Position numbers and translations under genes: made by a program. A stretch of 11,245 nt of DNA from Pseudomonadota bacterium (GTDB lineage: Bacteria; Pseudomonadota; Gammaproteobacteria; Burkholderiales; Rhodocyclaceae), in contig JAEWVQ010000018.1 of assembly GCA_023459095.1 (NCBI GenBank), forward strand, positions 1 through 11,245, written 5' to 3'. The notes under the pieces were generated by a model that worked only from the letters and a program-made list of their open reading frames with translations, was not told the origin of the DNA and did not search any database. Positions 1 to 6,092 of this stretch are shown in pieces (position 1 is the stretch's first letter; the number at the start of each line of letters is the position of its first letter).

Positions 1-840
1 TGCCCCGACCGCGTCGGCATCGTCGCCAAGGTGTCGAACTTCATCGCCCAGCACAACGGCTGGATTCTCGAGACCTCGCTGCACGCCGAGCGCTCCGACA
101 ACGGCGAGGGCGGCGACCGCTACTTCATGCGCGTCGAGATCAAGGCCGACTCGCTGCCCTTCCACCTCGCCGAGTTCCGCGAGCGCTTCCGCCCGCTCGC
201 CGAGGAACTGGGCATGACCTGGAAGATCAACGACTCGGCGGTCAAGCGCCGGGTGGTACTGCTGGTGAGCAAGCAGGAGCACTGCCTCTACGACCTGCTC
301 GCGCGCTGGCAGTCGAAGGAACTCGACATCGAGATCCCGTGCGTGATCTCCAACCACGACACCTTCCGCGGTTTCGTCGAGTGGCACGGCATCCCCTTCC
401 ACCACGTTCCCGTCACCGCCGACACCAAGGCCGCGGCCTACGCCGAAGTGCAGCGCATCTTCGAGGAGGTGCGCGGCGACACCATGGTGCTGGCGCGCTA
501 CATGCAGATCCTGTCGCCGGAGCTGTGCGCGGCCTACCCCGGGCAGATCATCAACATCCACCACAGCTTCCTGCCCAGCTTCGTCGGCGCCAAGCCCTAC
601 CACCAGGCCTGGGCCAAGGGCGTGAAGCTGATCGGCGCGACCTGCCATTACGTCACCGCCGATCTCGATCAGGGGCCGATCATCGAGCAGGACGTGATCC
701 GCATCGACCACTCCGATTCGGTCGAGGACATGGTGCGCTACGGCAAGGACATCGAAAAGACCGTGCTCGCCCGCGGCCTGCGCTACCACCTCGAAGACCG
801 CGTGCTGGTGCACGGCAACAAGACCATCGTGTTCCGCTGA
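1..840 (+). CDS. purU: Formyltetrahydrofolate deformylase, 5' end missing
   Basis: Hydrolyses 10-formyltetrahydrofolate to formate and tetrahydrofolate in the cytoplasm, balancing one-carbon pools and supplying formate to purine synthesis. The reading frame is open from base 1, giving 279 visible residues before TGA at 838-840. The first visible residues (CPDRVGIVAKV) are the start of the N-terminal ACT regulatory domain, so the true start lies a little upstream of the window; the GTG at 31 is an internal codon. The second half is a formyltransferase-like domain. The NIHHSFLPSF segment (553-582) carries the Asn and His expected of the catalytic triad, and the following TADLDQGPI segment carries the Asp. 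PurU of E. coli is about 280 residues, so little is lost. It is monocistronic at its 3' end and followed by its own terminator. The family assignment is firm. Confidence 0.96.
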   Translation, partial: CPDRVGIVAKVSNFIAQHNGWILETSLHAERSDNGEGGDRYFMRVEIKADSLPFHLAEFRERFRPLAEELGMTWKINDSAVKRRVVLLVSKQEHCLYDLLARWQSKELDIEIPCVISNHDTFRGFVEWHGIPFHHVPVTADTKAAAYAEVQRIFEEVRGDTMVLARYMQILSPELCAAYPGQIINIHHSFLPSFVGAKPYHQAWAKGVKLIGATCHYVTADLDQGPIIEQDVIRIDHSDSVEDMVRYGKDIEKTVLARGLRYHLEDRVLVHGNKTIVFR

Positions 841-865
841 GACAAGTCGGCCGACGGAGCACGAC

Positions 866-888
866 GGGGCGCTGCGGCGCCCCTTTTT
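866..888 (+). terminator. Intrinsic terminator of purU
   Basis: A 7-bp GC stem (GGGGCGC 866-872 with GCGCCCC 877-883) closes on a four-base loop and is followed by five T. It starts 26 bases after the purU stop codon. Confidence 0.85.
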
Positions 889-907
889 CGTGTCCCGCAC
901 TGGCGGC

Positions 908-938
908 AAAAAAAAACGGGCGCCCCGAAGGGCGCCCG
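908..938 (-). terminator. Intrinsic terminator of the glnK-amtB operon
   Basis: Read on the minus strand, a perfect 9-bp stem (CGGGCGCCC with GGGCGCCCG; arms at 930-938 and 917-925) closes on a TTCG tetraloop and runs into nine T (908-916). It begins about 40 bases past the amtB stop codon. It is one of the strongest intrinsic terminators in the window. Confidence 0.93.
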
Positions 939-977
939 CGCGGAACCGGAGGAGAGAGGACGGTTCCGCCGTGACAC

Positions 978-2342
978 TCAGTGGTGATAGGCGGTTTCGC
1001 CGTGGGAGCTGATGTCCAGGCCTTCGCGTTCCTCTTCTTCCGGCACGCGCAGGCCGATCAGGGCATCGACCACCTTGTAGGCGACCAGCGACACCACGCC
1101 GCACCACACGAAGGTGACGAGCACGCTCTTGACCTGCACCCACACCTGGCTGGCGATGGAGAAGTCTTCCGCGCCGGTGCCGCCGAGGCCGGGGGCGGCG
1201 AGCACGCCGGTGAGGATGGCACCGACGATGCCGCCCACGCCATGGACGCCGAACACGTCGAAGGCGTCATCGGCGCCGAGCAAGCGCTTGAGTCCGCTCA
1301 CGCCCCACAGGCAGACGAAGCCGGCGATGATGCCGAGGATGATCGAGCCCATCGGGCCGATGAAGCCGGCGGCCGGCGTCACCGCGACCAGCCCGGCAAC
1401 CGCACCCGACGCCGCACCCAGCATCGAGGGCTTGCCCTTGAACATCGCCTCGCCGAGGATCCAGGCCACGGTGGCAGCGCCGGTGGCAAGGATGGTGTTG
1501 ATGAAGGCGAGACCGGCGATGCCGTTGGCGGCACCGGCGGAGCCGGCGTTGAAGCCGAACCAGCCCACCCACAGCAGCGAGGCACCGACCATGGTCAGGG
1601 TCAGGCTGTGCGGGGTGAAGGCTTCGCGGCCGTAGCCGATGCGCTTGCCGACCAAGTAGGCGCCGATCAGGCCGGCAACCCCGGCGTTGATGTGCACCAC
1701 GGTGCCGCCGGCGAAGTCGAGCGCGCCGTCCTCGGCGAGCAGGCCGCCGCCCCACACCATGTGTGCCATCGGGATGTAGCTGAAGGTGAACCACAACACC
1801 GAGAACAGCAGCACCGCGGAGAACTTCATGCGCTCGGCGAAGGCGCCGACGATGAGCGCGCAGGTGATCGCCGCGAAGGTCGACTGGAAGGCGACGAACA
1901 CGAACTCGGGGATCGTGGCCAGCGCCGACGACATGGTGTCGGGGCCGATGCCCTTCAGGAAGACCTTGTCCAGGCTGCCGAAGAAGGTGCCTTCACCGCC
2001 GAAGGTCAGGCTGTAGCCATACACCGCCCACAGCACGGTGATCGTCGAGAAGATCACGAACACCTGCATCAGCACCGACAGCATGTTCTTGCTGCGGCCC
2101 AAGCCGCCGTAGAACAGGGCGAGGCCGGGAATGGTCATCAGGATCACGAGCATGGTGGAGGTGAGCATCCACGCGGTGTCGCCGCTGTCGAGCTTGGGCG
2201 CTTCCTCGACCACCGCGGCGGCGGCTTCGGCGACCGCGGCGACCGCGGCATCGACGGCCGGCGCCGCCGTTTCCTGGGCGAACGCGCCGCCCGCAAGGCT
2301 GACGGTCAGGGCCGCCAGCAGGATCGCAAACAGTTTTTTCAT
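978..2342 (-). CDS. amtB: Ammonium channel AmtB
   Basis: Inner-membrane ammonium/ammonia channel of the Amt/Mep/Rh family, gated by GlnK. It is 454 residues long. A signal peptide (about 1-22, ending AGGAFA) is followed by an Ala/Glu-rich stretch (about 23-52) and then the conserved multi-helix channel core (about 55-430). Family landmarks are visible: Asp209 in the LDFAGGTVVHINAG segment, the pore histidines His217 and His367 (FGVHGVGG), and a short cytoplasmic tail rich in Glu and ending in His-His. A good ribosome site (AGGGAG) lies just upstream, and the gene starts 15 bases after the glnK stop, so the two are co-transcribed. A strong terminator follows. Regulation is inferred from the sigma-54/NtrC region upstream of the operon. 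The family call is certain; the length of the mature N-terminus is predicted only. Confidence 0.97.
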   Translation of the reverse strand: MKKLFAILLAALTVSLAGGAFAQETAAPAVDAAVAAVAEAAAAVVEEAPKLDSGDTAWMLTSTMLVILMTIPGLALFYGGLGRSKNMLSVLMQVFVIFSTITVLWAVYGYSLTFGGEGTFFGSLDKVFLKGIGPDTMSSALATIPEFVFVAFQSTFAAITCALIVGAFAERMKFSAVLLFSVLWFTFSYIPMAHMVWGGGLLAEDGALDFAGGTVVHINAGVAGLIGAYLVGKRIGYGREAFTPHSLTLTMVGASLLWVGWFGFNAGSAGAANGIAGLAFINTILATGAATVAWILGEAMFKGKPSMLGAASGAVAGLVAVTPAAGFIGPMGSIILGIIAGFVCLWGVSGLKRLLGADDAFDVFGVHGVGGIVGAILTGVLAAPGLGGTGAEDFSIASQVWVQVKSVLVTFVWCGVVSLVAYKVVDALIGLRVPEEEEREGLDISSHGETAYHH

Positions 2343-2357
2343 TTTCTGCTTCTCCCT

Positions 2358-2696
2358 TTACAGCGCGTCGGCCCCGGTTTCGCCGGTGCGGATGCGGATG
2401 GCCTGTTCCAGATCGAACACGAAGATCTTGCCGTCACCGATCTTGCCGGTGGAGGCGGACTTCTCGATGGCCTCGATGGCTTGGTCGAGCAGATCGTCGC
2501 GCAGCGCCGCTTCGATCTTCACCTTGGGCAGGAAATCGACGACGTACTCGGCGCCGCGGTAGAGCTCGGTGTGGCCCTTCTGGCGGCCGAACCCCTTCAC
2601 TTCGGTGACGGTGATGCCCTGCACGCCGATCGCGGACAGCGCTTCGCGCACTTCGTCGAGCTTGAACGGCTTGATGATGGCGGTGATGAATTTCAT
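2358..2696 (-). CDS. glnK: Nitrogen regulatory protein PII, GlnK type
   Basis: Small trimeric signal protein that senses ATP/ADP and 2-oxoglutarate. It blocks AmtB when nitrogen is plentiful and also controls other nitrogen regulators. It is 112 residues, the usual PII length. Tyr51, the uridylylation site, sits in the T-loop (HTELYRGAEYVVDFLPK). The start MKFITAIIKPFKLDEVREAL and the nucleotide-binding loop STGKIGDGKIFV (about 82-93) are typical. GlnB and GlnK are hard to tell apart by sequence. The name GlnK is chosen because the gene directly precedes amtB, 15 bases apart. The ATG at 2696 has an AAGGAGAG ribosome site. Confidence 0.96.
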   Translation of the reverse strand: MKFITAIIKPFKLDEVREALSAIGVQGITVTEVKGFGRQKGHTELYRGAEYVVDFLPKVKIEAALRDDLLDQAIEAIEKSASTGKIGDGKIFVFDLEQAIRIRTGETGADAL

Positions 2697-2711
2697 GATG
2701 CTCTCCTTGCT

Positions 2712-2749
2712 CCGTGCCGCCGCCCTGGCGCGCCGGCACGGTGTTTTTT
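2712..2749. other. Intercistronic stem-loop between the TorF-family gene and glnK
   Basis: An 8-bp inverted repeat (CCGTGCCG 2712-2719 with CGGCACGG 2734-2741) with a 14-base loop lies in the 58-base gap. On the plus strand it is followed by TG and six T, so it resembles a plus-strand terminator, although no plus-strand gene ends here. In minus-strand mRNA it has no T tract after it and would fold between the porin stop and the glnK ribosome site. An RNA stability or processing role is my inference. Confidence 0.55.
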
Positions 2750-2754
2750 AGCGA

Positions 2755-3465
2755 TCAGAACGACTTGCTGACGGACAGGATGTAGCGCGCATCGGCATCG
2801 AAATCGTCCTTGTCCTTCATGTCGGTATCGACGTAGTGCAGGCCGATGTCGAAGCCCTTGAAGTTGTAGGTCGCACCGACCTTCCAGTCGGCGTAGGACT
2901 TGGCCGGGCCGGTGATGCGCTGGCGGCCGTAGTGGGCGTCGAGGCTCAGGCCGTCGATGATTTCGTACGACGCCGACAGGTCCAGATACTGGCTGCCCTT
3001 GGAATCCTCGGTGCCGAACAGATCGGTGAACGACTGCGAGTACTTGAAGGACACGAACTTCCACGACAGGCCGACATAGCCTTCGAGCGTGTTCGGGTCG
3101 TTGAAGCCGTGCGGATAGCTGCCCGGATAGACGTACTGCAGCAGGCCGACATCGACGCCGAAGTCACCGAACTCCTTGGCGTAGCCGGCGTAGAAATCCA
3201 CCTCGAGGCTGCTGCTGACGTCGTCGTTGGCATCGGCCAGCCACGAGATGTTGGTGCCCCACACCCCGGCGTAGAACCCGCTGTCGTGGGCGTAGTCGAA
3301 ACCGCCCTGCACCGCGGCGCGCTCGTTGGTCTGGCTGATGCCGCGGTAGGCATAGTCGGACACGAAGCCGATGTTGGCGCTGAACGGGCTGGTTTCCTCC
3401 GCGTGCGCGGTTCCGATCAGTGGCAGGGCGGCGATGAGGGCGGTGGCGACGATGGTCTTGCGCAT
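2755..3465 (-). CDS. TorF-family putative outer-membrane porin (TIGR02001 type)
   Basis: Predicted outer-membrane beta-barrel protein of 236 residues. A Sec signal peptide (MRKTIVATALIAALPLIGTAHA, about 1-22) is followed by the family's opening motif SANIGFVSDYAYRGISQT. The body is rich in alternating aromatic and polar strands, and the chain ends in Phe (SVSKSF), the classic last-residue signature of barrel proteins inserted by the Bam machinery. The ATG at 3465 is chosen because it begins the signal peptide and has a GAGGAG site (3472-3477); the frame stays open upstream to 3858, but that extension looks non-coding. It is first in the operon with glnK and amtB. From memory, Herbaspirillum seropedicae has a comparable gene (orf1, later nlmA) before glnK-amtB. 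Substrate unknown; a role in letting ammonium or small nitrogen compounds through the outer membrane is inference. Confidence 0.88.
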   Translation of the reverse strand: MRKTIVATALIAALPLIGTAHAEETSPFSANIGFVSDYAYRGISQTNERAAVQGGFDYAHDSGFYAGVWGTNISWLADANDDVSSSLEVDFYAGYAKEFGDFGVDVGLLQYVYPGSYPHGFNDPNTLEGYVGLSWKFVSFKYSQSFTDLFGTEDSKGSQYLDLSASYEIIDGLSLDAHYGRQRITGPAKSYADWKVGATYNFKGFDIGLHYVDTDMKDKDDFDADARYILSVSKSF

Positions 3466-3511
3466 GACTTTCTCCTCAAGTGAAACGGTTGGTGTTTTGG
3501 CGAGGAGAGCT

Positions 3512-3528
3512 ATGCATGCATCGTGCCA
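3512..3528 (-). promoter_or_regulatory. Sigma-54 promoter of the porin-glnK-amtB operon
   Basis: On the minus strand, TGGCACG is followed after four bases by ATGCAT, giving the required GG-N10-GC spacing. The -24 part matches the consensus fully and the -12 part differs by one base from TTGCAT. Transcription would start near 3502, leaving a leader of about 37 bases before the ATG at 3465. Confidence 0.88.
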
Positions 3529-3539
3529 GGGCGGGCAAA

Positions 3540-3556
3540 GCCTTGCCGGACAAGGC
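3540..3556. repeat. Short inverted repeat between the sigma-54 promoter and the NtrC sites
   Basis: GCCTTG and CAAGGC arms are separated by CCGGA. The repeat is centred near -46 from the predicted start. It could be a protein-binding site or chance in GC-rich DNA; I do not recognise it as a known operator. No clear IHF consensus is seen in this interval. Confidence 0.35.
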
Positions 3557-3574
3557 CTGCAGCAGATTCCGCAG

Positions 3575-3591
3575 TGCACTATCCGGGTGCC
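3575..3591 (-). promoter_or_regulatory. NtrC-binding site, promoter-proximal
   Basis: TGCACT-N5-GGTGCC differs at two positions from the NtrC enhancer pattern TGCACC-N5-GGTGCA. It is centred at 3583, about 80 bases upstream of the predicted sigma-54 start and 60 bases from the second site, a spacing near six helical turns. Confidence 0.72.
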
Positions 3592-3634
3592 CGGCGGGGT
3601 TCCGCAACCCGGAATGAGGCATGAAGTGGTTTTA

Positions 3635-3651
3635 TGCACCTTTGTGGTGCA
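3635..3651 (-). promoter_or_regulatory. NtrC-binding site, promoter-distal, perfect inverted repeat
   Basis: TGCACC-TTTGT-GGTGCA is a perfect match to the NtrC enhancer dyad. It is centred at 3643, about 140 bases upstream of the predicted start of the porin-glnK-amtB transcript. It also lies about 70 bases upstream of the likely ubiK start on the other strand. Confidence 0.85.
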
Positions 3652-3697
3652 TTGGCGGGGCGCGACGCTGCCGCGGCCCGGAATGGTGTGTGCGTGC

Positions 3698-3707
3698 GTG
3701 GTAGACT
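3698..3707 (+). promoter_or_regulatory. Possible -10 element of ubiK
   Basis: TG-G-TAGACT (3699-3707) resembles an extended -10 box with four of six bases matching TATAAT. No convincing -35 box is seen. It would give a leader of about 26 bases before the ATG at 3740. Confidence 0.35.
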
Positions 3708-3739
3708 CGGGCCTCCCACGTAGCCACACCGGTGCCGCC

Positions 3740-3991
3740 ATGACCACGCCCCGCATCCTCGACGAAATCGGCGCCAAGCTCTCCGAGCTGGCGGCCAACA
3801 GCCCTGCGCGCGACATCGAGAAGAATCTGAAGGCGGTCGCCGCGAGCGCGTTCGGCAAGCTCGATCTGGTGACGCGCGAGGAGTTCGACGTCCAGCGCGA
3901 AGTGCTCGCCCACGCCCGCCAGCGCCTCGCCGAACTGGAAAACCGCGTCGCCGCGCTCGAAGCCGAACTCGCCGGGCGCGACCGCAGTTGA
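3740..3991 (+). CDS. ubiK: Ubiquinone biosynthesis accessory factor UbiK (BMFP/YqiC family)
   Basis: Small accessory factor, 83 residues, that in E. coli works with UbiJ to support the aerobic ubiquinone-modifying enzymes. Members trimerise through a C-terminal coiled coil and have membrane-active properties. Here the N-terminal half (RILDEIGAKLSELAANSPARD, with EKNLKAV) is an amphipathic helical segment. The conserved FGKLDLVTREEFDVQ segment covers about residues 38-52. The C-terminal stretch (about 52-78) is a heptad-like coiled coil of Leu, Ala, Glu and Arg. The ATG at 3740 is chosen because it begins the family's usual N-terminus; longer in-frame starts upstream would run through the NtrC sites. 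No strong ribosome site is visible. It is divergent from the porin operon and not next to other ubi genes. The family is well recognised; the role is by homology. Confidence 0.9.
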   Translation: MTTPRILDEIGAKLSELAANSPARDIEKNLKAVAASAFGKLDLVTREEFDVQREVLAHARQRLAELENRVAALEAELAGRDRS

Positions 3992-3998
3992 GCCCGGG

Positions 3999-4025
3999 CC
4001 GGCCGCTCGCCGGGTGGTCGGTTTT
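3999..4025 (+). terminator. Weak terminator candidate after ubiK
   Basis: CCGGCC (3999-4004) can pair with GGTCGG (4016-4021), with one G-T pair, across an 11-base loop, followed by four T. It starts 8 bases after the ubiK stop. The structure is modest, so partial read-through into comM is possible. Confidence 0.4.
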
Positions 4026-4031
4026 ATCCGT

Positions 4032-4062
4032 TTGGAATGATTCCGGCAGTCTTCGTTAAACT
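4032..4062 (+). promoter_or_regulatory. Candidate sigma-70 promoter of comM
   Basis: TTGGAA (4032-4037) and TAAACT (4057-4062) are separated by 19 bases, longer than ideal. The -35 box overlaps a perfect 11-base inverted repeat, GGAATGATTCC (4034-4044). The comM ATG at 4090 follows, with a GGAGA site just upstream. Confidence 0.35.
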
Positions 4063-4089
4063 GGGTGCCTGCCCGGTTCGGAGACTGCC

Positions 4090-5601
4090 ATGTCGCTCGC
4101 CCTCGTCCGCACCCGTGCCCTGGATGGGCTGCACGCCCCCGAGGTCACGGTCGAGGTCCATCTCGCCAACGGCCTGCCGGCGTTCGCGCTGGTGGGGCTT
4201 GCCGACACCGAGGTGCGCGAGGCCCGCGACCGCGTGCGCGCCGCGCTGCTCACTTCGCAGTTCGAATTTCCCCAGCGCCGGATCACCGTCAACCTCGCCC
4301 CCGCCGACCTGCCCAAGGAAGGCGGGCGGTTCGATCTGCCGATCGCGCTCGGCATCCTCGCCGCCTCGGGGCAGATCGACGGCGCGCGCCTGAGCGAGAT
4401 CGAGTTCTGCGGCGAGTTGTCGCTCGACGGCAGCCTGCGTCCGGTGCGCGGCGCGCTCGCCGCAGCGCTGGCCGCCGGGCGCGCGGGGCGGCGCGTGGTG
4501 GTGCCGCGTGCCAACGCCGACGAGGCTGCGCTCGCGCCCGCCGCCACGGTACTGGCCGCGGTCAATCTGCTTGCGGTGTGCGCCCATCTCAACGGCCATG
4601 TCGAACTCGACCGCCATCCACCGCCCGCGGTGCTTGCCGGCGATGCGGCAGGCGAGACGGCGCCGCCCGATCTGGCCGATGTGCGCGGCCAGGCGCAGGC
4701 GCGCCGCGCGCTCGAAGTCGCGGCCGCGGGCGGGCACGCGCTGCTGCTGTTCGGTCCGCCCGGCACCGGCAAGTCGATGCTCGCGCAGCGCCTGCCCGGC
4801 TTGCTGCCGCCGATGACCGAGGCCGAGGCGCTGGAGAGTGCCGCGGTGGCCTCGCTCGCCGGCGGCTTCACCGCTGCGCACTGGGGGCGGCGGTATTTTC
4901 GCCATCCGCACCACTCGGCTTCGGCGGCGGCGCTGGTCGGCGGCGGCGCGATTCCCCAGCCCGGGGAAATTTCTCTCGCCCATCACGGTGTGCTGTTTCT
5001 CGACGAACTCCCCGAGTTTGACCGCCGCGTGCTCGAGGCGCTGCGCGAGCCCCTGGAAACGGGCGCGGTGACGGTGTCGCGGGCGCGGCGGCGGGCCGAG
5101 TTTCCGGCGCGCTTCCAGTTGGTTGCGGCGATGAACCCTTGCCCCTGCGGTTACGCCGGGCACCCGCAGCGCGCCTGCGCATGCACGCCCGATCAGGTGG
5201 CGCGTTACCGCGGCCGTCTGTCGGGGCCGCTGCTCGATCGCATCGACCTCGTCGTCGAGGTGCCGGCGATCGCGTACCAGGAACTGGCCGGCGGCGCGGC
5301 CGGAGAGTCGAGCGCGGTGGTGCGCGACCGGGTCGCCGCGGCGCGTGCCCGGCAAATGCACCGCCAGGGGGCGCCCAATGCCCGGCTCGAGCCGGGCGCG
5401 GTGGTCGAGCACTGCGCGCCGGATGCGGCCGGGGCGGCCTTGCTGGAGCAGGCGATGGCGCGGCTGAAGCTGTCGGCGCGCGGCTATCACCGCGTGCTAA
5501 GGGTGGCGCGCACGCTCGCCGATCTTGCCGGCGCGGCGCGCCCGGGGGCGGCGCAGGTCGCCGAGGCGATTCAGTACCGGCGGGGGTTCGAGACGCGCTG
5601 A
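4090..5601 (+). CDS. comM: ComM/YifB family Mg-chelatase-like AAA+ ATPase
   Basis: Cytoplasmic ATPase of 503 residues, the usual length. In Haemophilus and Vibrio, ComM is a hexameric helicase that drives branch migration so that DNA taken up in natural transformation is integrated; many non-transforming bacteria also carry it. An N-terminal Lon-protease-like fold domain (about 1-170; GLPAFALVGLADTEVREARDRV) precedes the AAA+ module. Visible motifs are Walker A GPPGTGKS (222-229), Walker B VLFLDE (301-306), a Cys cluster NPCPCGYAGHPQRACAC (Cys351, 353, 363, 365) that may bind metal, and GPLLDRIDL (379-387) with the probable Arg finger. The C-terminal Mg-chelatase domain contains LSARGYHRVLRVARTLADL. 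The ATG at 4090 fits the family start and has a GGAGA site. It follows ubiK by 98 bases and may be partly co-transcribed. All key motifs are intact. Confidence 0.96.
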   Translation: MSLALVRTRALDGLHAPEVTVEVHLANGLPAFALVGLADTEVREARDRVRAALLTSQFEFPQRRITVNLAPADLPKEGGRFDLPIALGILAASGQIDGARLSEIEFCGELSLDGSLRPVRGALAAALAAGRAGRRVVVPRANADEAALAPAATVLAAVNLLAVCAHLNGHVELDRHPPPAVLAGDAAGETAPPDLADVRGQAQARRALEVAAAGGHALLLFGPPGTGKSMLAQRLPGLLPPMTEAEALESAAVASLAGGFTAAHWGRRYFRHPHHSASAAALVGGGAIPQPGEISLAHHGVLFLDELPEFDRRVLEALREPLETGAVTVSRARRRAEFPARFQLVAAMNPCPCGYAGHPQRACACTPDQVARYRGRLSGPLLDRIDLVVEVPAIAYQELAGGAAGESSAVVRDRVAAARARQMHRQGAPNARLEPGAVVEHCAPDAAGAALLEQAMARLKLSARGYHRVLRVARTLADLAGAARPGAAQVAEAIQYRRGFETR

Positions 5602-5623
5602 GCAGCGCCCCGGGGCAGGGACT

Positions 5624-6016
5624 TCAGCACTGCTCCCAGGGCAGGCCGTCGAAGCGCCAGCCATTGACCGCGTTGCGGTGGTGGCGCTCGTCGAGTTCGC
5701 CTTCGAAGCCGTGGAGCACGTTGTAGACCGCGCTGAAGCCGGCGGCCTCGAGTGCCTCGCCGGCCTTCTCGGAGCGGTTGCCGCTGCGGCAGATGAGCAG
5801 CACGGGGCGCTCGCCGCCGTTGCCGGCGAGCTTCTTGACCTCGCCGACGAAGTGCGGATTGATCTCCCAGTCGGGACCGTCGTTCCACGACACGTGGATG
5901 GCGCCGACCGGGTGGCCGACGAAGAGGTATTCGATTTCGCTGCGCACGTCGATCAGCAGCGCGTCCGGGTGGGCCTGCAGGAAGGCGTAGGCTTCCTTGG
6001 GCGTGAAGTCTTTCAT
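5624..6016 (-). CDS. Single-domain rhodanese-like sulfurtransferase
   Basis: Small cytoplasmic protein of 130 residues made of one rhodanese domain, which carries sulfane sulfur as a persulfide on a catalytic Cys. The domain starts with TPKEAYAFLQAHPDALLIDVRSEIEY and has the active-site loop CRSGNR with Cys76. The VYNVLHGFEGELD segment is the usual end of the fold. A second Cys is the last residue (Cys130). No signal peptide is present. The physiological sulfur donor and acceptor cannot be told from sequence. It ends 22 bases from the convergent comM stop. The ATG at 6016 is chosen from the domain start, though no clear Shine-Dalgarno sequence precedes it. It lies 76 bases downstream of livF on the same strand. 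Confidence 0.92.
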   Translation of the reverse strand: MKDFTPKEAYAFLQAHPDALLIDVRSEIEYLFVGHPVGAIHVSWNDGPDWEINPHFVGEVKKLAGNGGERPVLLICRSGNRSEKAGEALEAAGFSAVYNVLHGFEGELDERHHRNAVNGWRFDGLPWEQC

Positions 6017-6053
6017 CGTGGTCGGTGTCGTGCGGAGGCTTCAGGAGCAGGCG

Positions 6054-6059
6054 ATTATA
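6054..6059 (-). promoter_or_regulatory. Possible -10 box of the rhodanese gene
   Basis: A perfect TATAAT on the minus strand, in a GC-rich setting where it stands out, about 38 bases before the ATG. No good -35 box is seen at 16-18 bases. It suggests the gene has its own promoter rather than relying on read-through from livF. Confidence 0.45.
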
Positions 6060-6092
6060 TTCGGTGGCGCTGATGTTCGCGCCGCGATCGCG

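Noticed and set aside
981..2771. 596-residue open frame on the plus strand opposite amtB and glnK
   Set aside because: It mirrors the GC-rich codon pattern of the real genes, crosses two genes and their gap, and encodes a His/Asp/Gly/Gln-rich sequence without a recognisable fold. amtB and glnK on the other strand are certain.
3466..3858. In-frame N-terminal extension of the TorF-family protein
   Set aside because: It would run through the NtrC sites, the sigma-54 promoter and ubiK on the other strand. The ATG at 3465 begins a textbook signal peptide with a good ribosome site.
4024..5490. 488-residue open frame on the minus strand opposite comM
   Set aside because: Arg/Gly/Ala-rich composition with no motif; comM on the plus strand has all AAA+ motifs. 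A third-position GC artefact.
5607..5616. GCCCCGGGGC palindrome in the 22-base gap between comM and the rhodanese gene as a bidirectional terminator
   Set aside because: It has no room for a loop and no T tract on either strand; such palindromes are common in DNA of this composition.
6060..6092. Hairpin GGCGC/GCGCC after livF as a terminator
   Set aside because: Only a 5-bp stem with no T tract; the sequence runs into the TATAAT box of the rhodanese gene instead.
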